From contig JACRLO010000005.1 in assembly GCA_016235245.1 (NCBI GenBank), forward strand, positions 1 through 51,810: a stretch of 51,810 nt of DNA, written 5' to 3'. A program made the position numbers and the translations under genes. The first letter of the stretch is position 1, and the number at the start of each line of letters is the position of its first letter. The notes under the pieces were generated by a model that searched no databases, was not told the DNA's origin, and saw nothing but the letters and a program-made list of their open reading frames with translations. This document shows positions 7,010 through 15,441 of this stretch, one piece after another. This stretch comes from Nitrospirota bacterium (GTDB taxonomy: Bacteria > Nitrospirota > Thermodesulfovibrionia > Thermodesulfovibrionales > UBA6898).

Positions 7010-10000
7010 GTGCGTGCTCCTATTCTCTTGCCTGTAGCAAATTCATTCATATATTCGGTGACGACCAGCCGATTAATGGTGCGGGAAGCATCCGGGTTGA
7101 GCTTGATCTTCTGGCGGGTATGGAACTCGCCGATGACCAGCGGAATCATCATCCGCTCAAAATAGCTTTCGTTGGCTAAGAGCTGGGTGTTCTGCAACAC
7201 GTGGTCATCGGCCTGCCGCTTGACGCCGGAAAGTGCCTCGAAGATGCGGCGCTCGGTTTCCGTGAGAGTGCCGCTCTCCAGCAGCCGTTTGTGGATGCGG
7301 CTGTATTTGGCGTCGCCGTGGTACTTGGCGCGGAGCTGGCTGTTCTGCCGGTTCAGTTCCTTGACCTTGTCGTGGATGGCGTTAAGTGCGCCAATGTTGG
7401 CGGTCATCTCCTCTTGCGTCACCTCATTCAGTTTCTTCTTCTTGAACAGCCGCTCCAACTCTTCTTTCAGGGTGATGAATTTGGGGTCCTGCTGGTCGAA
7501 GTTGTCGGCCAGGGCCTCGCGGGTCTGGCGGAGGGTGTTCTTGAGTTTGTCGGCGAGCACCAGCTCCTCTTCCCTGACCTTGGTGAACATGAACAGCACA
7601 TCCTCCAGGGCAACGTTGAGGAGCCCCGTGGTATCGGCGCTGTTCTCGATGCTGTCTTTGAGATTGAGCAGGTCGAGGTGATTGCAGGTCTCGCGGTAGA
7701 GCTGGTTAAGCTTCTGGAAGTCGAGTTGCTGAAGAAAATCATACTGACCCTGCATGCGGATTAGGTTATAAAGGTTTCGGGCATCGGCCAGTGCTTTTTT
7801 GAGGGCCAGCACCGCGGCGCGGTCCTGGATCTGGCTGATCTGCCGGGAGAATTCCTCGGCGTTTTCGATATTGAAGCTGAACAGGATATCCTTGATCTGC
7901 TCGATCTCTTGGGCAATCTCTTCCGTGGACTTAAACAGATTGGAGTAATGCTCCAGCTCATCGCCCAACTCGGCCTGCAGTTCATCGAAATAGGCCTTGT
8001 TGGTGGCGTCAAACTCCTTGCGGATGTCGGCAAAATCGACCACGTAGCCGTAGCGGAAATCCTTGTAAGGGCGGTTAACCCGGGTCAAGGCCTGGAGCAG
8101 GTTGTGCTTGCGGATCACCCGGCCGAGGTAGAGCTTTTTCAATCTCTTGGCGTCGAAACCGGTGAGCAGCATGTTGTAGACGAACAGCAGGTCAACCTTG
8201 CCAGCCTTGAAATCTTCCACCCACGCCTTGCGTTCTTCCTTGCTGCCCATGTCGTGCAGGATTAGCGCACCAGTTTTGACCTTGTTAGCCCGCTTTTGCT
8301 GCGTACCGTAACTGGTGGGAGGTTCGGCCACCATCAGCAGCTCTTCAGGCTCATCGGCCAGGACTCGCTGAGGCAGTTCAACAACATTCGAGGTAAAGCG
8401 GGACTGATAAATTTCGAACATCTTTTTAGCCTGCTCAGCGCTGTCGCAGATCACCATGCCGCCGATGGTGGCGTCGTTCAGCGCGCCCCGGCTCTTCTCG
8501 AAGTCATCGATGATGTAGCCAAGCATCGGTTCGACAAAACGCGGATGGGCATAGATCAGCTTGCGATCGATGTCGCCCTGCTGGAGCTCCACCGCGGCCA
8601 GGGCCTCCTGAAGGGAGAGCTTGTAATTAGTAGCTATCTCCTCGCGGATCAAGCGCAAAGTATAGCCATCAGCGATGGAGGCGTTGTAGTAGTACTTGTG
8701 GATGTAGTCGCCGAACAGGGCGCGGGAGTTGTAGTCATCGCCCAGAAGCGGTGTGCCGGTGAGGCCGATCTTGATGGCGTTCTGGTCGGACTGGCTCAGG
8801 TTCGCGAGAAAGCTGCCCTGCGGGTTATAACTTCGATGTACCTCGTCGAGAAAATAGACGCGCTGGATGCTGACATCGTAATCCTCAGTGCGGACCACAT
8901 CCGGATCATCTTCGAACTTCTGGATATTGACCACGGTAATCTCCGACTTGCCGGAGTCATTGTGAATCGCCTTTGTTGCCCTGATGTCGCGGGAGAAGGC
9001 CTCGCGGGTGTCGATGGTGTGCACCATCAGCCCCCGGCTGGCGAATTCCCGTTGCGCCTGAGTGAGCAGGTCGAGCCTATCAACGATGAAGTAGAACTTG
9101 GGAATGATAGCGCGACGCTGAAAATAATCGGTAAGAAAACGCACGTTGTAATAGGCCAGCGCGGTCTTGCCGCTGCCCTGGGTGTGCCAGATGATCCCCT
9201 TGCGCACCCCTGCATCGAGCTTCCGTTCGATCGCCTTGGTGGCGAAAATCTGCGGGTAGCGCATGACGTGCTTGTGTAGGCCGTCGGCCTCGTTCACATA
9301 AGCAAAAGCATATTGCAGCAGAAATGCCAGGCGGTCGCGGCTGAACAGCGAGGTGCAGATGCGGTTGGTCGGCGTGTCGGGTGATTTGTTGCTGATGAAT
9401 TCCGGGCTATGCTTGATAACATTGAGGTTGTTGTCCTTAAGCACCTCGTTTACAATCGCATCGTCCTCGCCAGCCAACAAGTCGGTGAGGGCCAGCTCTT
9501 CCTCTTCCCGGAAATAGTTGAAGATCGGCGCGTCATATGATGGACTGGCTTAGAAGGCGCCCTCGATGGGCTGCGGCGAGCCGTCTTCGTAATCCATGTT
9601 GTTAGAGAAGACCATCAGCTGGGTGATGTTGATAAAGCGGCGGAAGCGCGAATTGCGGCAGCGTGTGATGATGCGGTTGCGCTCGGCCAGCACGCCTTCG
9701 CGGTTATTGGGCTTCTTAACCTCGATGAAAACCAGCGGCATGCCGTTGATGAGCAGGGTGATGTCGGGCCGGAACTCGTCGTCGCCGTTCTTGCAGGTCA
9801 GCTCGGTGACCACATGGAAGCTGTTGTTTGAGAAATCGGCGAAGTCGATCAGCCGGGCTCCCGAGCGTTCTGTGATCTTCTCGTAGAAGGCCTTGCCGAG
9901 ATCCTCATTTTCCAGCAAGAGTTTGACGTCAGCCAACAGCCGATCGATGTCGTCACCGTCAATGCCGGGGTTTATCCGGGCGATGGCAGCACGAAACAGC

Positions 10001-10122
10001 TCGGGGAAGATATTGGTTTCTTCATCCCATGCGGTGTTTTTGAGAGAAAGATACTGGTAGCCAAGGCGGACCAAATGCAGAATGCAGGGGATTTTGACCC
10101 GCGAGTCTTCACTGAAAACCAT
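7003..10122 (-). pseudogene. hsdR: Type I restriction endonuclease subunit with one internal stop
   Basis: The full frame is 1040 codons, the normal length for HsdR, but codon TAA at 9552-9550 interrupts it. Before it lies the nuclease domain, with the D-(x)n-ExK motif as DITLLINGMPLVFIEVKKPN. After it, in the same frame, the protein resumes ASPSYDAPIFNYFREEEELA. Then come the helicase motifs: Walker A HTQGSGKTALAYY, a DEVHRS Walker B box, and later TRVNRPYKDF. Homologous HsdR proteins normally have Tyr after GAF, so TAT or TAC to TAA is the simplest explanation. The start is taken at ATG 10122 (MVFSEDSRVKIP), which overlaps the stop of the preceding mini-ORF (TGATG); ATG 10140 is an alternative. 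Restriction is probably lost unless the stop is read through, reinitiated or a sequencing error. Confidence 0.88.
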
Positions 10123-10280
10123 CAGACCAGATACCCCCATTTCTTTTTCTGATCACAAAACTGCTCGAATTCCCACTGCGACGATGCGGAGATATTGCCA
10201 TGTCTGAAGTGCTGAACTGCCCAGCCTGCTCTTTCGAGCAGTTTATCTATTTGTTGCCGGGCTTTTGCTTCTGGTGTCAA
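10122..10280 (-). CDS. 52-codon leader ORF resembling the N-terminus of EcoEI-type HsdR
   Basis: Starts at TTG 10280, eleven bases after AGGAGG, and begins LTPEAKARQQIDKLLERAGW. I know this stretch as the N-terminus of another HsdR lineage (EcoEI-like). Similarity fades by residue 35 and the frame ends in TGA overlapping the hsdR ATG (TGATG). Either a residual 5' end of an earlier hsdR replaced by the present one, or a coupled leader peptide. The TTG start is plausible but unproven. Confidence 0.45.
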   Translation of the reverse strand: MTPEAKARQQIDKLLERAGWAVQHFRHGNISASSQWEFEQFCDQKKKWGYLV

Positions 10281-10353
10281 ACGCCTTGTCCCCTCCTGGT
10301 GTTATTTATATTTATCCACCATGTTGTTGTCGTTACCCCAAATAACTCTGCAG

Positions 10354-10362
10354 ATTATATCA
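10354..10362 (-). promoter_or_regulatory. Extended -10 promoter of the hsd operon
   Basis: Minus-strand TGATATAAT, an extended -10 (TGnTATAAT), about 70 bases upstream of the mini-ORF start. No good -35 box is visible. The remaining intergenic DNA to 10554 holds a perfect 12-base palindrome, TATGATATCATA, at 10472-10483 and nothing else I recognise. Confidence 0.4.
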
Positions 10363-10554
10363 CAGAATAAACAGGTTGATACGGGTAGGAGGAACAGCTT
10401 ATCAACTATTTCTTAATCATCAACTCCCCGCCCCTGAAGGGTATTGAAAAGCCGCTCAACCTTTTCTGCTGTATGATATCATATAGGCAATGGCTGGCGT
10501 TTGACCTGCCGGCTTATGAGCAAACAATATGAAACCGTCTAAGGAGAACCAAAA

Positions 10555-11373
10555 ATGAAAATGCGCCTTTATCTTGTGACCGTCCTTATATTTTTTTTGG
10601 CTTTGGGCAGTTCTCATGCAGCTGAGAAAGAAAAAATCACTATTGCAGGTGCAGGAGGGATGATCCCCCTGCTTACAGAACTTGCGAGGGTGTATATGAT
10701 TGAAAACAAGGATGTGATGCTTGTGGTCAAACAGACAGCAATACATTCTTCAGGCGGCATTTCAGGGGTTGCTGACGGAACCTATCAGATCGGGCTATCA
10801 AACCGGCCGTTACGTGAGGATGAAAAGTCAAAGGGCCTCGAGGCTTCCAGTATTGCTCTGGTCGGCGTTGTGGCTGCTGTTAACAAGGCTCTTCCCGTGA
10901 GAGAACTATCAAGTGAAAATCTCTGCAGGATATATGAAGGCAAACTCACCGATTGGAGCGAACTCGGCTTGCCTGCGGGCAAAATAAACGCAGTCACAAA
11001 ATCTGAGACAGACTTAACAAAAGAGATAATAAGAAGGAGCATACCCTGCTTCAAAAATCTGAAGGAAGCAGCATCGGTTGTTGTGATCCAGTCGTCCCCT
11101 GAGATGCAGACAGCACTTCTCAATTCAAAATCAATAGGGTTTACAGACACCGTAGATATTGCCGCTTCAAACGGGCGTATTGTTCCTCTGAAACTTGATG
11201 GCATTGAGCCGAGTAATGACAATCTTAAATCCGGGAAATATAAGATCACCCAGACAGGCCGGCTTATAACAAAAGGCAAACCAAGCGGGGCCGTCAAGAA
11301 TTTCATTGATTTTATCCATGGACCAAAGGGCAGACAAATTATTGAAAACAGCCATGCTATAGCCGTTAAATAA
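10555..11373 (+). CDS. PstS-like periplasmic substrate-binding protein
   Basis: A 272-residue exported protein with signal peptide MKMRLYLVTVLIFFLALG...SSHA. The mature part has the type II periplasmic-binding fold of the PstS family: the opening ITIAGAGGMIPLLTELARVY, a ligand-loop region (HSSGGISGVADGTYQIGLSN) and the hinge motif ENLCRIYEGKLTDWSELGLP. It is shorter than classical PstS and no pst permease genes flank it. It may be an orphan phosphate or oxyanion sensor rather than a transport component. AAGGAG lies eight bases before the ATG. Confidence 0.8.
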   Translation: MKMRLYLVTVLIFFLALGSSHAAEKEKITIAGAGGMIPLLTELARVYMIENKDVMLVVKQTAIHSSGGISGVADGTYQIGLSNRPLREDEKSKGLEASSIALVGVVAAVNKALPVRELSSENLCRIYEGKLTDWSELGLPAGKINAVTKSETDLTKEIIRRSIPCFKNLKEAASVVVIQSSPEMQTALLNSKSIGFTDTVDIAASNGRIVPLKLDGIEPSNDNLKSGKYKITQTGRLITKGKPSGAVKNFIDFIHGPKGRQIIENSHAIAVK

Positions 11374-11394
11374 TAGCCCTCTGACAGGGGGCTA
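11374..11394 (+). terminator. Hairpin after the PstS-like gene
   Basis: Eight-pair stem TAGCCCTC / GGGGGCTA (one G-U pair) with loop TGACA directly after the stop codon. No T-run follows, so it is a weak or Rho-assisted terminator candidate. The rest of 11395-11568 contains no gene; see the finding on a short duplicated stretch. Confidence 0.35.
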
Positions 11395-11568
11395 CTGTGC
11401 CGTAACGAGGGTCAGCAGACCCCCCTGTCCGTTTCAGATCATAACGCCCAGTCTCTATCCATACAATAAGTGCCCGGGCATAAAACCAACCGCCGGCGTA
11501 AACATGCGCGGATCATGGGTCTATGAGGAAGAACGGACTAATCAGTTTCAATCGCGGGTCTCAAACAC

Positions 11569-12297
11569 CTACAACATCTCCTGAATTTTCTTGCGGATCT
11601 CGAGCTCGCGCTGCATGACATAGAGGCGTATTTTTTTCTCGTCTTCCTGATGAGGAAACAGCTGCAGCCCAAAAGAAACACCCGGGCCCGTCTGTTTTCT
11701 GTTGCCACCGCCTGCCTCTCCCGTAACGTCCCGCGAGTAGACAACAGCAGCAGGCAAAAGCAGAAAAATGCCGCCGTCAACAGGCAGATAAATGCCGCAG
11801 GTCAGCTTGCTTGAGATAACCGGAAGCCAGTCAACGACAAAGCCAACACCGCGTTCGGAAATGTCCCTGATCGGGTAACTGAAGGTCCCCTGCTCTTCTG
11901 TTGAAACATACAGGTGGACAGGGGCCTTCTGCGACGGCTCTACCCTCACAAATTTCCGGTAGAAGGGACTGACAATGCCGGGGATGTCCGTAATAAGAAA
12001 AAGCCTGTCTGCCGTGATATTTTCCATAATGCAGCCATACGTGCATCCCTCAATATCAAACGTTGCATAAAAAGATCCTGCATTTTTCATGGCATAGAGC
12101 GCACGATGAGGCGAGAACCTTCCCAGTTTGACCCGGGAGGTGCCATAGATCTGTTCGACATAGCAGAGACCCTTTCCCGTTATTCTATGCCCTCTCTCCT
12201 CCTCAATGCTGAAAGAAACAATCAGGGGAAGGCTGTTTTTTTGCAGAAACTCAAAAGCCTCTGCCGGCGCAATTTCGTTAGGCTGGTTCACAGGCAT
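11569..12297 (-). CDS. PilZ-domain protein, candidate cyclic-di-GMP receptor
   Basis: A 242-residue soluble protein. The N-terminal 110 residues form a YcgR-N-like beta domain (GHRITGKGLCYVEQIYGTSR). The PilZ domain follows from about residue 113, with the RxxxR switch as RKFVR and the second ligand motif (D/N)xSxxG as DISERG. Both binding motifs are intact, so c-di-GMP binding is expected. Architecture resembles flagellar-brake YcgR, but no motility genes are nearby and the target is unknown. A short basic tail follows the domain. Confidence 0.8.
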   Translation of the reverse strand: MPVNQPNEIAPAEAFEFLQKNSLPLIVSFSIEEERGHRITGKGLCYVEQIYGTSRVKLGRFSPHRALYAMKNAGSFYATFDIEGCTYGCIMENITADRLFLITDIPGIVSPFYRKFVRVEPSQKAPVHLYVSTEEQGTFSYPIRDISERGVGFVVDWLPVISSKLTCGIYLPVDGGIFLLLPAAVVYSRDVTGEAGGGNRKQTGPGVSFGLQLFPHQEDEKKIRLYVMQRELEIRKKIQEML

Positions 12298-12447
12298 ATT
12301 TTACCACGGTTCAGATATTTTCATCTTCGGTTATTCATAACCATACGCTGTCCCTGCAATAACAGGACAACCGGTCTGGGCGGTATTGCAGAGCCGCGGA
12401 GAAAGCGGTACAATGACGGAATATATGATTATTGCAGGGAGGTTGCC

Positions 12448-12663
12448 ATGCTGCTGAACGAAAAAGAAGCAAATGAAAAGTTCTGCCACATAACGCTTTC
12501 ATCAAAGGCCGCACAATGCGTCGCCGCTGAATGCATGGCATGGAGATGGGCCGAATACACTCCTCATGTCTGCGAGAAGTGCGGCACAGAGGAGACCGAA
12601 TGGACCGATCACCCGGAGCAGAGACGCGGCTATTGCGGACTGCCGGGAATACCAAAGCTATAA
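12448..12663 (+). CDS. 71-residue Cys/Trp-rich small protein
   Basis: Start ATG 12448 is preceded by AGGGAGG at five bases. The protein has spaced cysteines (KFCHIT, QCVAAECMAWRW, VCEKCGTEE) and a tail RRGYCGLPGIPKL. The core with CxxxxC and MAWRW recurs, as far as I recall, in small hypothetical proteins of anaerobes and phages, possibly binding a metal. A longer upstream frame exists but lacks coding character. It ends 11 bases before the cupin gene, so the two are probably co-transcribed. Function unknown. Confidence 0.6.
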   Translation: MLLNEKEANEKFCHITLSSKAAQCVAAECMAWRWAEYTPHVCEKCGTEETEWTDHPEQRRGYCGLPGIPKL

Positions 12664-12674
12664 AAGGATTTGAT

Positions 12675-13091
12675 ATGAAAAAGCTGATATACGGACTCTG
12701 TCTTTTCTTGTTGGTATCAGGCAATGTTCAGGCTGAAAAGCCAAATGCCGTCCAGGTTGAGGTGCTGGCCAAGACAGGTTTGAGCTGGGATGGCAGTCCC
12801 CTGCCCGACTATGCAAAGGGCAGACCGGAGATAACAATTCTCAGAATCAAAATTCCGGCAGGAGAACAATTGCCTCTGCATAACCATCCGGTAATAAATG
12901 CAGGCGTATTGCTCAGCGGAGAACTGACCGTAGTTGCTGAAGATGGCAGGACATTGCATTTAAAGGCTGGACAATCAATTGTCGAGGTTGTAAACAAATG
13001 GCATTATGGCAAAAATGAAGGAAGTATACCGGCAGAAATTATCGTTTTCTATGCCGGAGAACCGAATACGTTGATAACGGTCAAGGAATAA
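12675..13091 (+). CDS. Exported single-domain cupin
   Basis: A 138-residue protein with signal peptide MKKLIYGLCLFLLVSGNVQA and one conserved beta-barrel cupin. Motif 1 reads IPAGEQLPLHNHPVINAGVL with the metal-binding His pair and Glu replaced by Asn/Ala around the usual positions. Motif 2 includes GQSIVEVVNKWHYGKNEG with the terminal His. Start ATG 12675 follows AAAGGA at six bases; a longer frame from 12531 overlaps the upstream gene and is rejected. Periplasmic metal-binding or sensing role; substrate unknown. Confidence 0.75.
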   Translation: MKKLIYGLCLFLLVSGNVQAEKPNAVQVEVLAKTGLSWDGSPLPDYAKGRPEITILRIKIPAGEQLPLHNHPVINAGVLLSGELTVVAEDGRTLHLKAGQSIVEVVNKWHYGKNEGSIPAEIIVFYAGEPNTLITVKE

Positions 13092-13148
13092 GTATAGATA
13101 AACTGAACGGTCGTCAAGCTCTGTCGGGCAACCAGCGCCACGCAATCA

Positions 13149-13511
13149 TTAATTTAATAAGCGCTTGAGCATAAAACCGGCCACCGGCGTAAAGAGCACG
13201 ATCCAGCCGGCACTGCGGACAATGTCTGCGGCAGTGGCAGCGGTGACCGCCGGAACTGACAGCCGGCCAAAACGTGCACCCGTCATTGCGCCCATGTTAT
13301 CAGAAAACCATACCGCAGCAACGGGCAGAAGGAGAAAGAGCAGCAGTTTGAGCACAAACAATATGCTGCCCGTTAACAGCGCAAGAAGGAGATACAGACC
13401 GGCAACAATTCCGGCGGCAGTCCGGTGCCGGAACAACTGTTGCCGCTTTTTTCTGATCAGCGCATAGTCTTCAGTGACCTCGCGGGTCACCACTTTTTCA
13501 TCTGAGATCAT
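13149..13511 (-). CDS. Small integral membrane protein
   Basis: A 120-residue protein with a charged cytoplasmic N-terminus (KVVTREVTEDYALIRKKRQQ). Hydrophobic segments lie near residues 32-62 (probably two helices) and 98-115, joined by a region rich in Gly and Ala. No family recognised. It is convergent with the cupin gene 57 bases away. Start ATG 13511 lacks a clear ribosome-binding site. Confidence 0.55.
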   Translation of the reverse strand: MISDEKVVTREVTEDYALIRKKRQQLFRHRTAAGIVAGLYLLLALLTGSILFVLKLLLFLLLPVAAVWFSDNMGAMTGARFGRLSVPAVTAATAADIVRSAGWIVLFTPVAGFMLKRLLN

Positions 13512-13687
13512 ATATCCAGAGCTTCTTTGTCCATGTCGTCACACAATACTACTTATCAAATTATATCATACAAACAACCGGTTAAGGCGGCCATAAAGGC
13601 TGAAGGTTGAGATATAGAGAACTCTCCCCGTATATGGGGCAGTGAAATTACAGAAGGATCCGGTGTTGAGATTGCCCGTATTCTGCG

Positions 13688-13716
13688 TTGACAATCTGCC
13701 CGATGCGCGATATCAT
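13688..13716 (+). promoter_or_regulatory. Promoter of the exported protein gene at 13779
   Basis: TTGACA (13688-13693), a 17-base spacer and TATCAT (13711-13716). The predicted leader is about 55 bases. The remaining 13512-13687 interval shows no gene. Confidence 0.65.
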
Positions 13717-13778
13717 GTGCCTGTGTTTGTATAGAGGGGAAATTGCTGCAATTTTTATTTAACCCGAAGGAGAATACC

Positions 13779-14636
13779 ATGCGTATACGCACCGTTTCAG
13801 CTGTTTTAGCATTCCTGATTACTGCCCTGCTCCTGAATATTTCGTCGGTTGCCACTGCTGCTGATGTTTCAGGGACACTTCAAATCAACAAAAAGAAGGT
13901 CAAGCTTACCCATGGGTATCTGGACATGATGAAACCTGAGGAGCCGGTGATCGTCCTTTCAGACAAGGCCATCCCGGCCGAATATATCCCTTTCATCGGG
14001 ATAGATTACGCTGACAAGAACAAGGTACACGCCGTGGTCTTCATCATGGACAGGAAGAGCAAGAAATTCAGCGAGGGACGATGGGTCTATTTCGGGGGTG
14101 ATGCAGAGACCGGTTTTGTGGTATTTGATGCTGAAAAGGCTACCCTTGAGCTTAAACAGGCTGACGATACTATTATCGAGGGCAGAGTCAGGACTCCCAA
14201 ACCTGAAAAGCGGGGAGACGTCACGTTCTCCTTTGATATATCCTTCAAACTCTCCGCCAAGGCTGCTATTGAGAAGGCAACTGCTCCCAGGAAGATCTCC
14301 TTTTCCGGAGATGACAGCGCACCTGTAAAGGCATATAAAGAATATTGCCGTGCGATCATGGCTGGCAACACCGACGGCATGAAGAACTATATGGCAGCGA
14401 AAAATCTGAAGGAGTTCGAAGCCATGGACGCCAAAGAGCGTGAGATGGTCCTCGGTATCCTGCAGATGCGGCCCGAGAAGCTGAAGCTGGATAAGCCTTC
14501 GATATCAGGCGATCAGGCGACCTTCAAGGCCACTGGCAAAGAGGGTTCAGATGACTCGACAGGGTCGATCAAGATGATAAACGAAGGCGGTGCATGGAAG
14601 GTGCTTGAAGACAAGTGGCAGACCATCTCTAAGTAG
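13779..14636 (+). CDS. Exported protein with a C-terminal NTF2/DUF4878-like domain
   Basis: A 285-residue protein; start ATG 13779 follows AAGGAG at six bases. The signal peptide runs through LITALLLNISSVATAADVSG. The N-terminal part (residues 30-180) is a beta-rich domain of unknown type with KKVKLTHGYLDMMKPEEPVI. The C-terminal part, from about residue 190 (APVKAYKEYCRAIMAGNTDG) to the end (KVLEDKW), resembles the small NTF2-like folds of bacterial lipoproteins such as DUF4878. No lipobox is present, so it is probably periplasmic. Function unknown. Followed immediately by a long hairpin. Confidence 0.65.
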   Translation: MRIRTVSAVLAFLITALLLNISSVATAADVSGTLQINKKKVKLTHGYLDMMKPEEPVIVLSDKAIPAEYIPFIGIDYADKNKVHAVVFIMDRKSKKFSEGRWVYFGGDAETGFVVFDAEKATLELKQADDTIIEGRVRTPKPEKRGDVTFSFDISFKLSAKAAIEKATAPRKISFSGDDSAPVKAYKEYCRAIMAGNTDGMKNYMAAKNLKEFEAMDAKEREMVLGILQMRPEKLKLDKPSISGDQATFKATGKEGSDDSTGSIKMINEGGAWKVLEDKWQTISK

Positions 14637-14642
14637 CGGAAC

Positions 14643-14691
14643 TATTGACCCATACGTAGTTACGTTCAGCGTAATTATGTATGGGTCAATA
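14643..14691 (+). repeat. 22-pair near-perfect inverted repeat
   Basis: Arms 14643-14664 and 14670-14691 pair over 22 bases with two G-U pairs and a five-base loop (TTCAG), starting six bases after a stop codon. No T-run follows. It may terminate or protect the upstream mRNA, or be a small mobile palindromic unit. The rest of 14692-14767 is featureless. Confidence 0.7.
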
Positions 14692-14767
14692 CGTTTAGTT
14701 GCAGGCTTATTATACGGTCTATTCTGTCCATGGTTTGTCCATGGAATAAGCAACCAATACTGTTGCG

Positions 14768-15043
14768 CTATACTCTTTTCAGAATCCTGTCGTAAACATC
14801 TTTTCTGTTTATTATCCCCAAGACCCAAACCTCACATTCAACTACTTTAAAGACAACTCTGTAATCACCTACTCGCATTTTCCAATAGCCCTTCAGTGTC
14901 TTCCGCAACGGCTCACCGTATTGCTGAGGGGCTGTCATGAGACGTTCTTCTATGGCCTTCCTGATTCTTTTTTTGAGGGCAGCGTTCAGCAAGGGGATAT
15001 CGACAGCCCTGACCTCAGGATGGTATCTTACTTCGTAAGGCAA
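14768..15043 (-). CDS. relE: RelE/ParE-family toxin
   Basis: A 91-residue RelE-fold protein. It opens PYEVRYHPEVRAVDIPLLNA and has the conserved core LRKTLKGYWKMRVGDYRVVF and a C-terminal IINRKDVYDRILKRV. The Arg residues of the core fit mRNA-cleaving RelE enzymes that act in the ribosome A site. Starts at TTG 15043, three bases after the antitoxin stop, so it depends on coupled translation. Antitoxin-first order is standard. Target specificity is not visible. Confidence 0.85.
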   Translation of the reverse strand: MPYEVRYHPEVRAVDIPLLNAALKKRIRKAIEERLMTAPQQYGEPLRKTLKGYWKMRVGDYRVVFKVVECEVWVLGIINRKDVYDRILKRV

Positions 15044-15046
15044 GGA

Positions 15047-15271
15047 CTACCACACATCGTCATGTTTCAGGCTTTTCTTGCGATTAAAGGACTTCTCGCG
15101 AACGTCTGCAAACTTCGCCAGTGCAATGTCCTCCTCAATTTCCAGAGCCGCACTAACAAGATCACGCACTTTCATAGACAACGAAACGCCATCCCGCTTA
15201 GCAAGACGTTCAACGTTTGTATAAAGTGGTTTTTCCAGGACAACATTTACTCTCGGATTGTTTGTTGGCAT
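15047..15271 (-). CDS. Ribbon-helix-helix antitoxin of the RelE pair
   Basis: A 74-residue protein with an N-terminal ribbon-helix-helix DNA-binding domain (NPRVNVVLEKPLYTNVERLA) and an extended, charged C-terminus (KFADVREKSFNRKKSLKHDD) suited to wrapping the toxin. GGGAGG lies five bases before ATG 15271. Expected to repress its own promoter at 15286-15327 together with the toxin. Confidence 0.8.
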   Translation of the reverse strand: MPTNNPRVNVVLEKPLYTNVERLAKRDGVSLSMKVRDLVSAALEIEEDIALAKFADVREKSFNRKKSLKHDDVW

Positions 15272-15285
15272 ACGTGCCTCCCATT

Positions 15286-15327
15286 AAGTGATACACTTAT
15301 GATACACCGCTACCTAATTCATGTAAA
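15286..15327 (-). promoter_or_regulatory. Toxin-antitoxin promoter with overlapping operator
   Basis: Minus-strand TTTACA (15327-15322), 17-base spacer and TATCAT (15304-15299). The -10 box lies inside two direct repeats of TGATACAC (plus strand 15289-15296 and 15300-15307) spaced 11 bases, one helical turn. The first is also part of a palindrome, AAGTGATACACTT (15286-15298). This is the layout expected for autorepression by a ribbon-helix-helix antitoxin. Confidence 0.6.
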
Positions 15328-15441
15328 GATACGCAGGGAATAGATCGTCCCCAAGAAAAGAGATGTTTGTCCGTATACCTTATTCAGGCATCCAACGCCA
15401 CAAACATTTTTCTGGCCGGGTCCATCATATCAGCAAGCCTG

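Noticed and set aside
8296-9279. Long plus-strand frame of 327 codons across hsdR
   Set aside because: It is antisense to the helicase domain of HsdR, which has clear motifs. The same holds for the plus-strand frames over hsdM (5531-6184) and thrS (780-1691).
7003-9480. The 825-codon frame as a complete independent helicase gene
   Set aside because: It starts inside a conserved HsdR region, lacks its own ribosome-binding site and continues in frame from the nuclease part through one stop codon.
10472-10483. Palindrome TATGATATCATA as promoter of the PstS-like gene
   Set aside because: It contains -10-like hexamers but no -35 box at a suitable distance, so no promoter was called.
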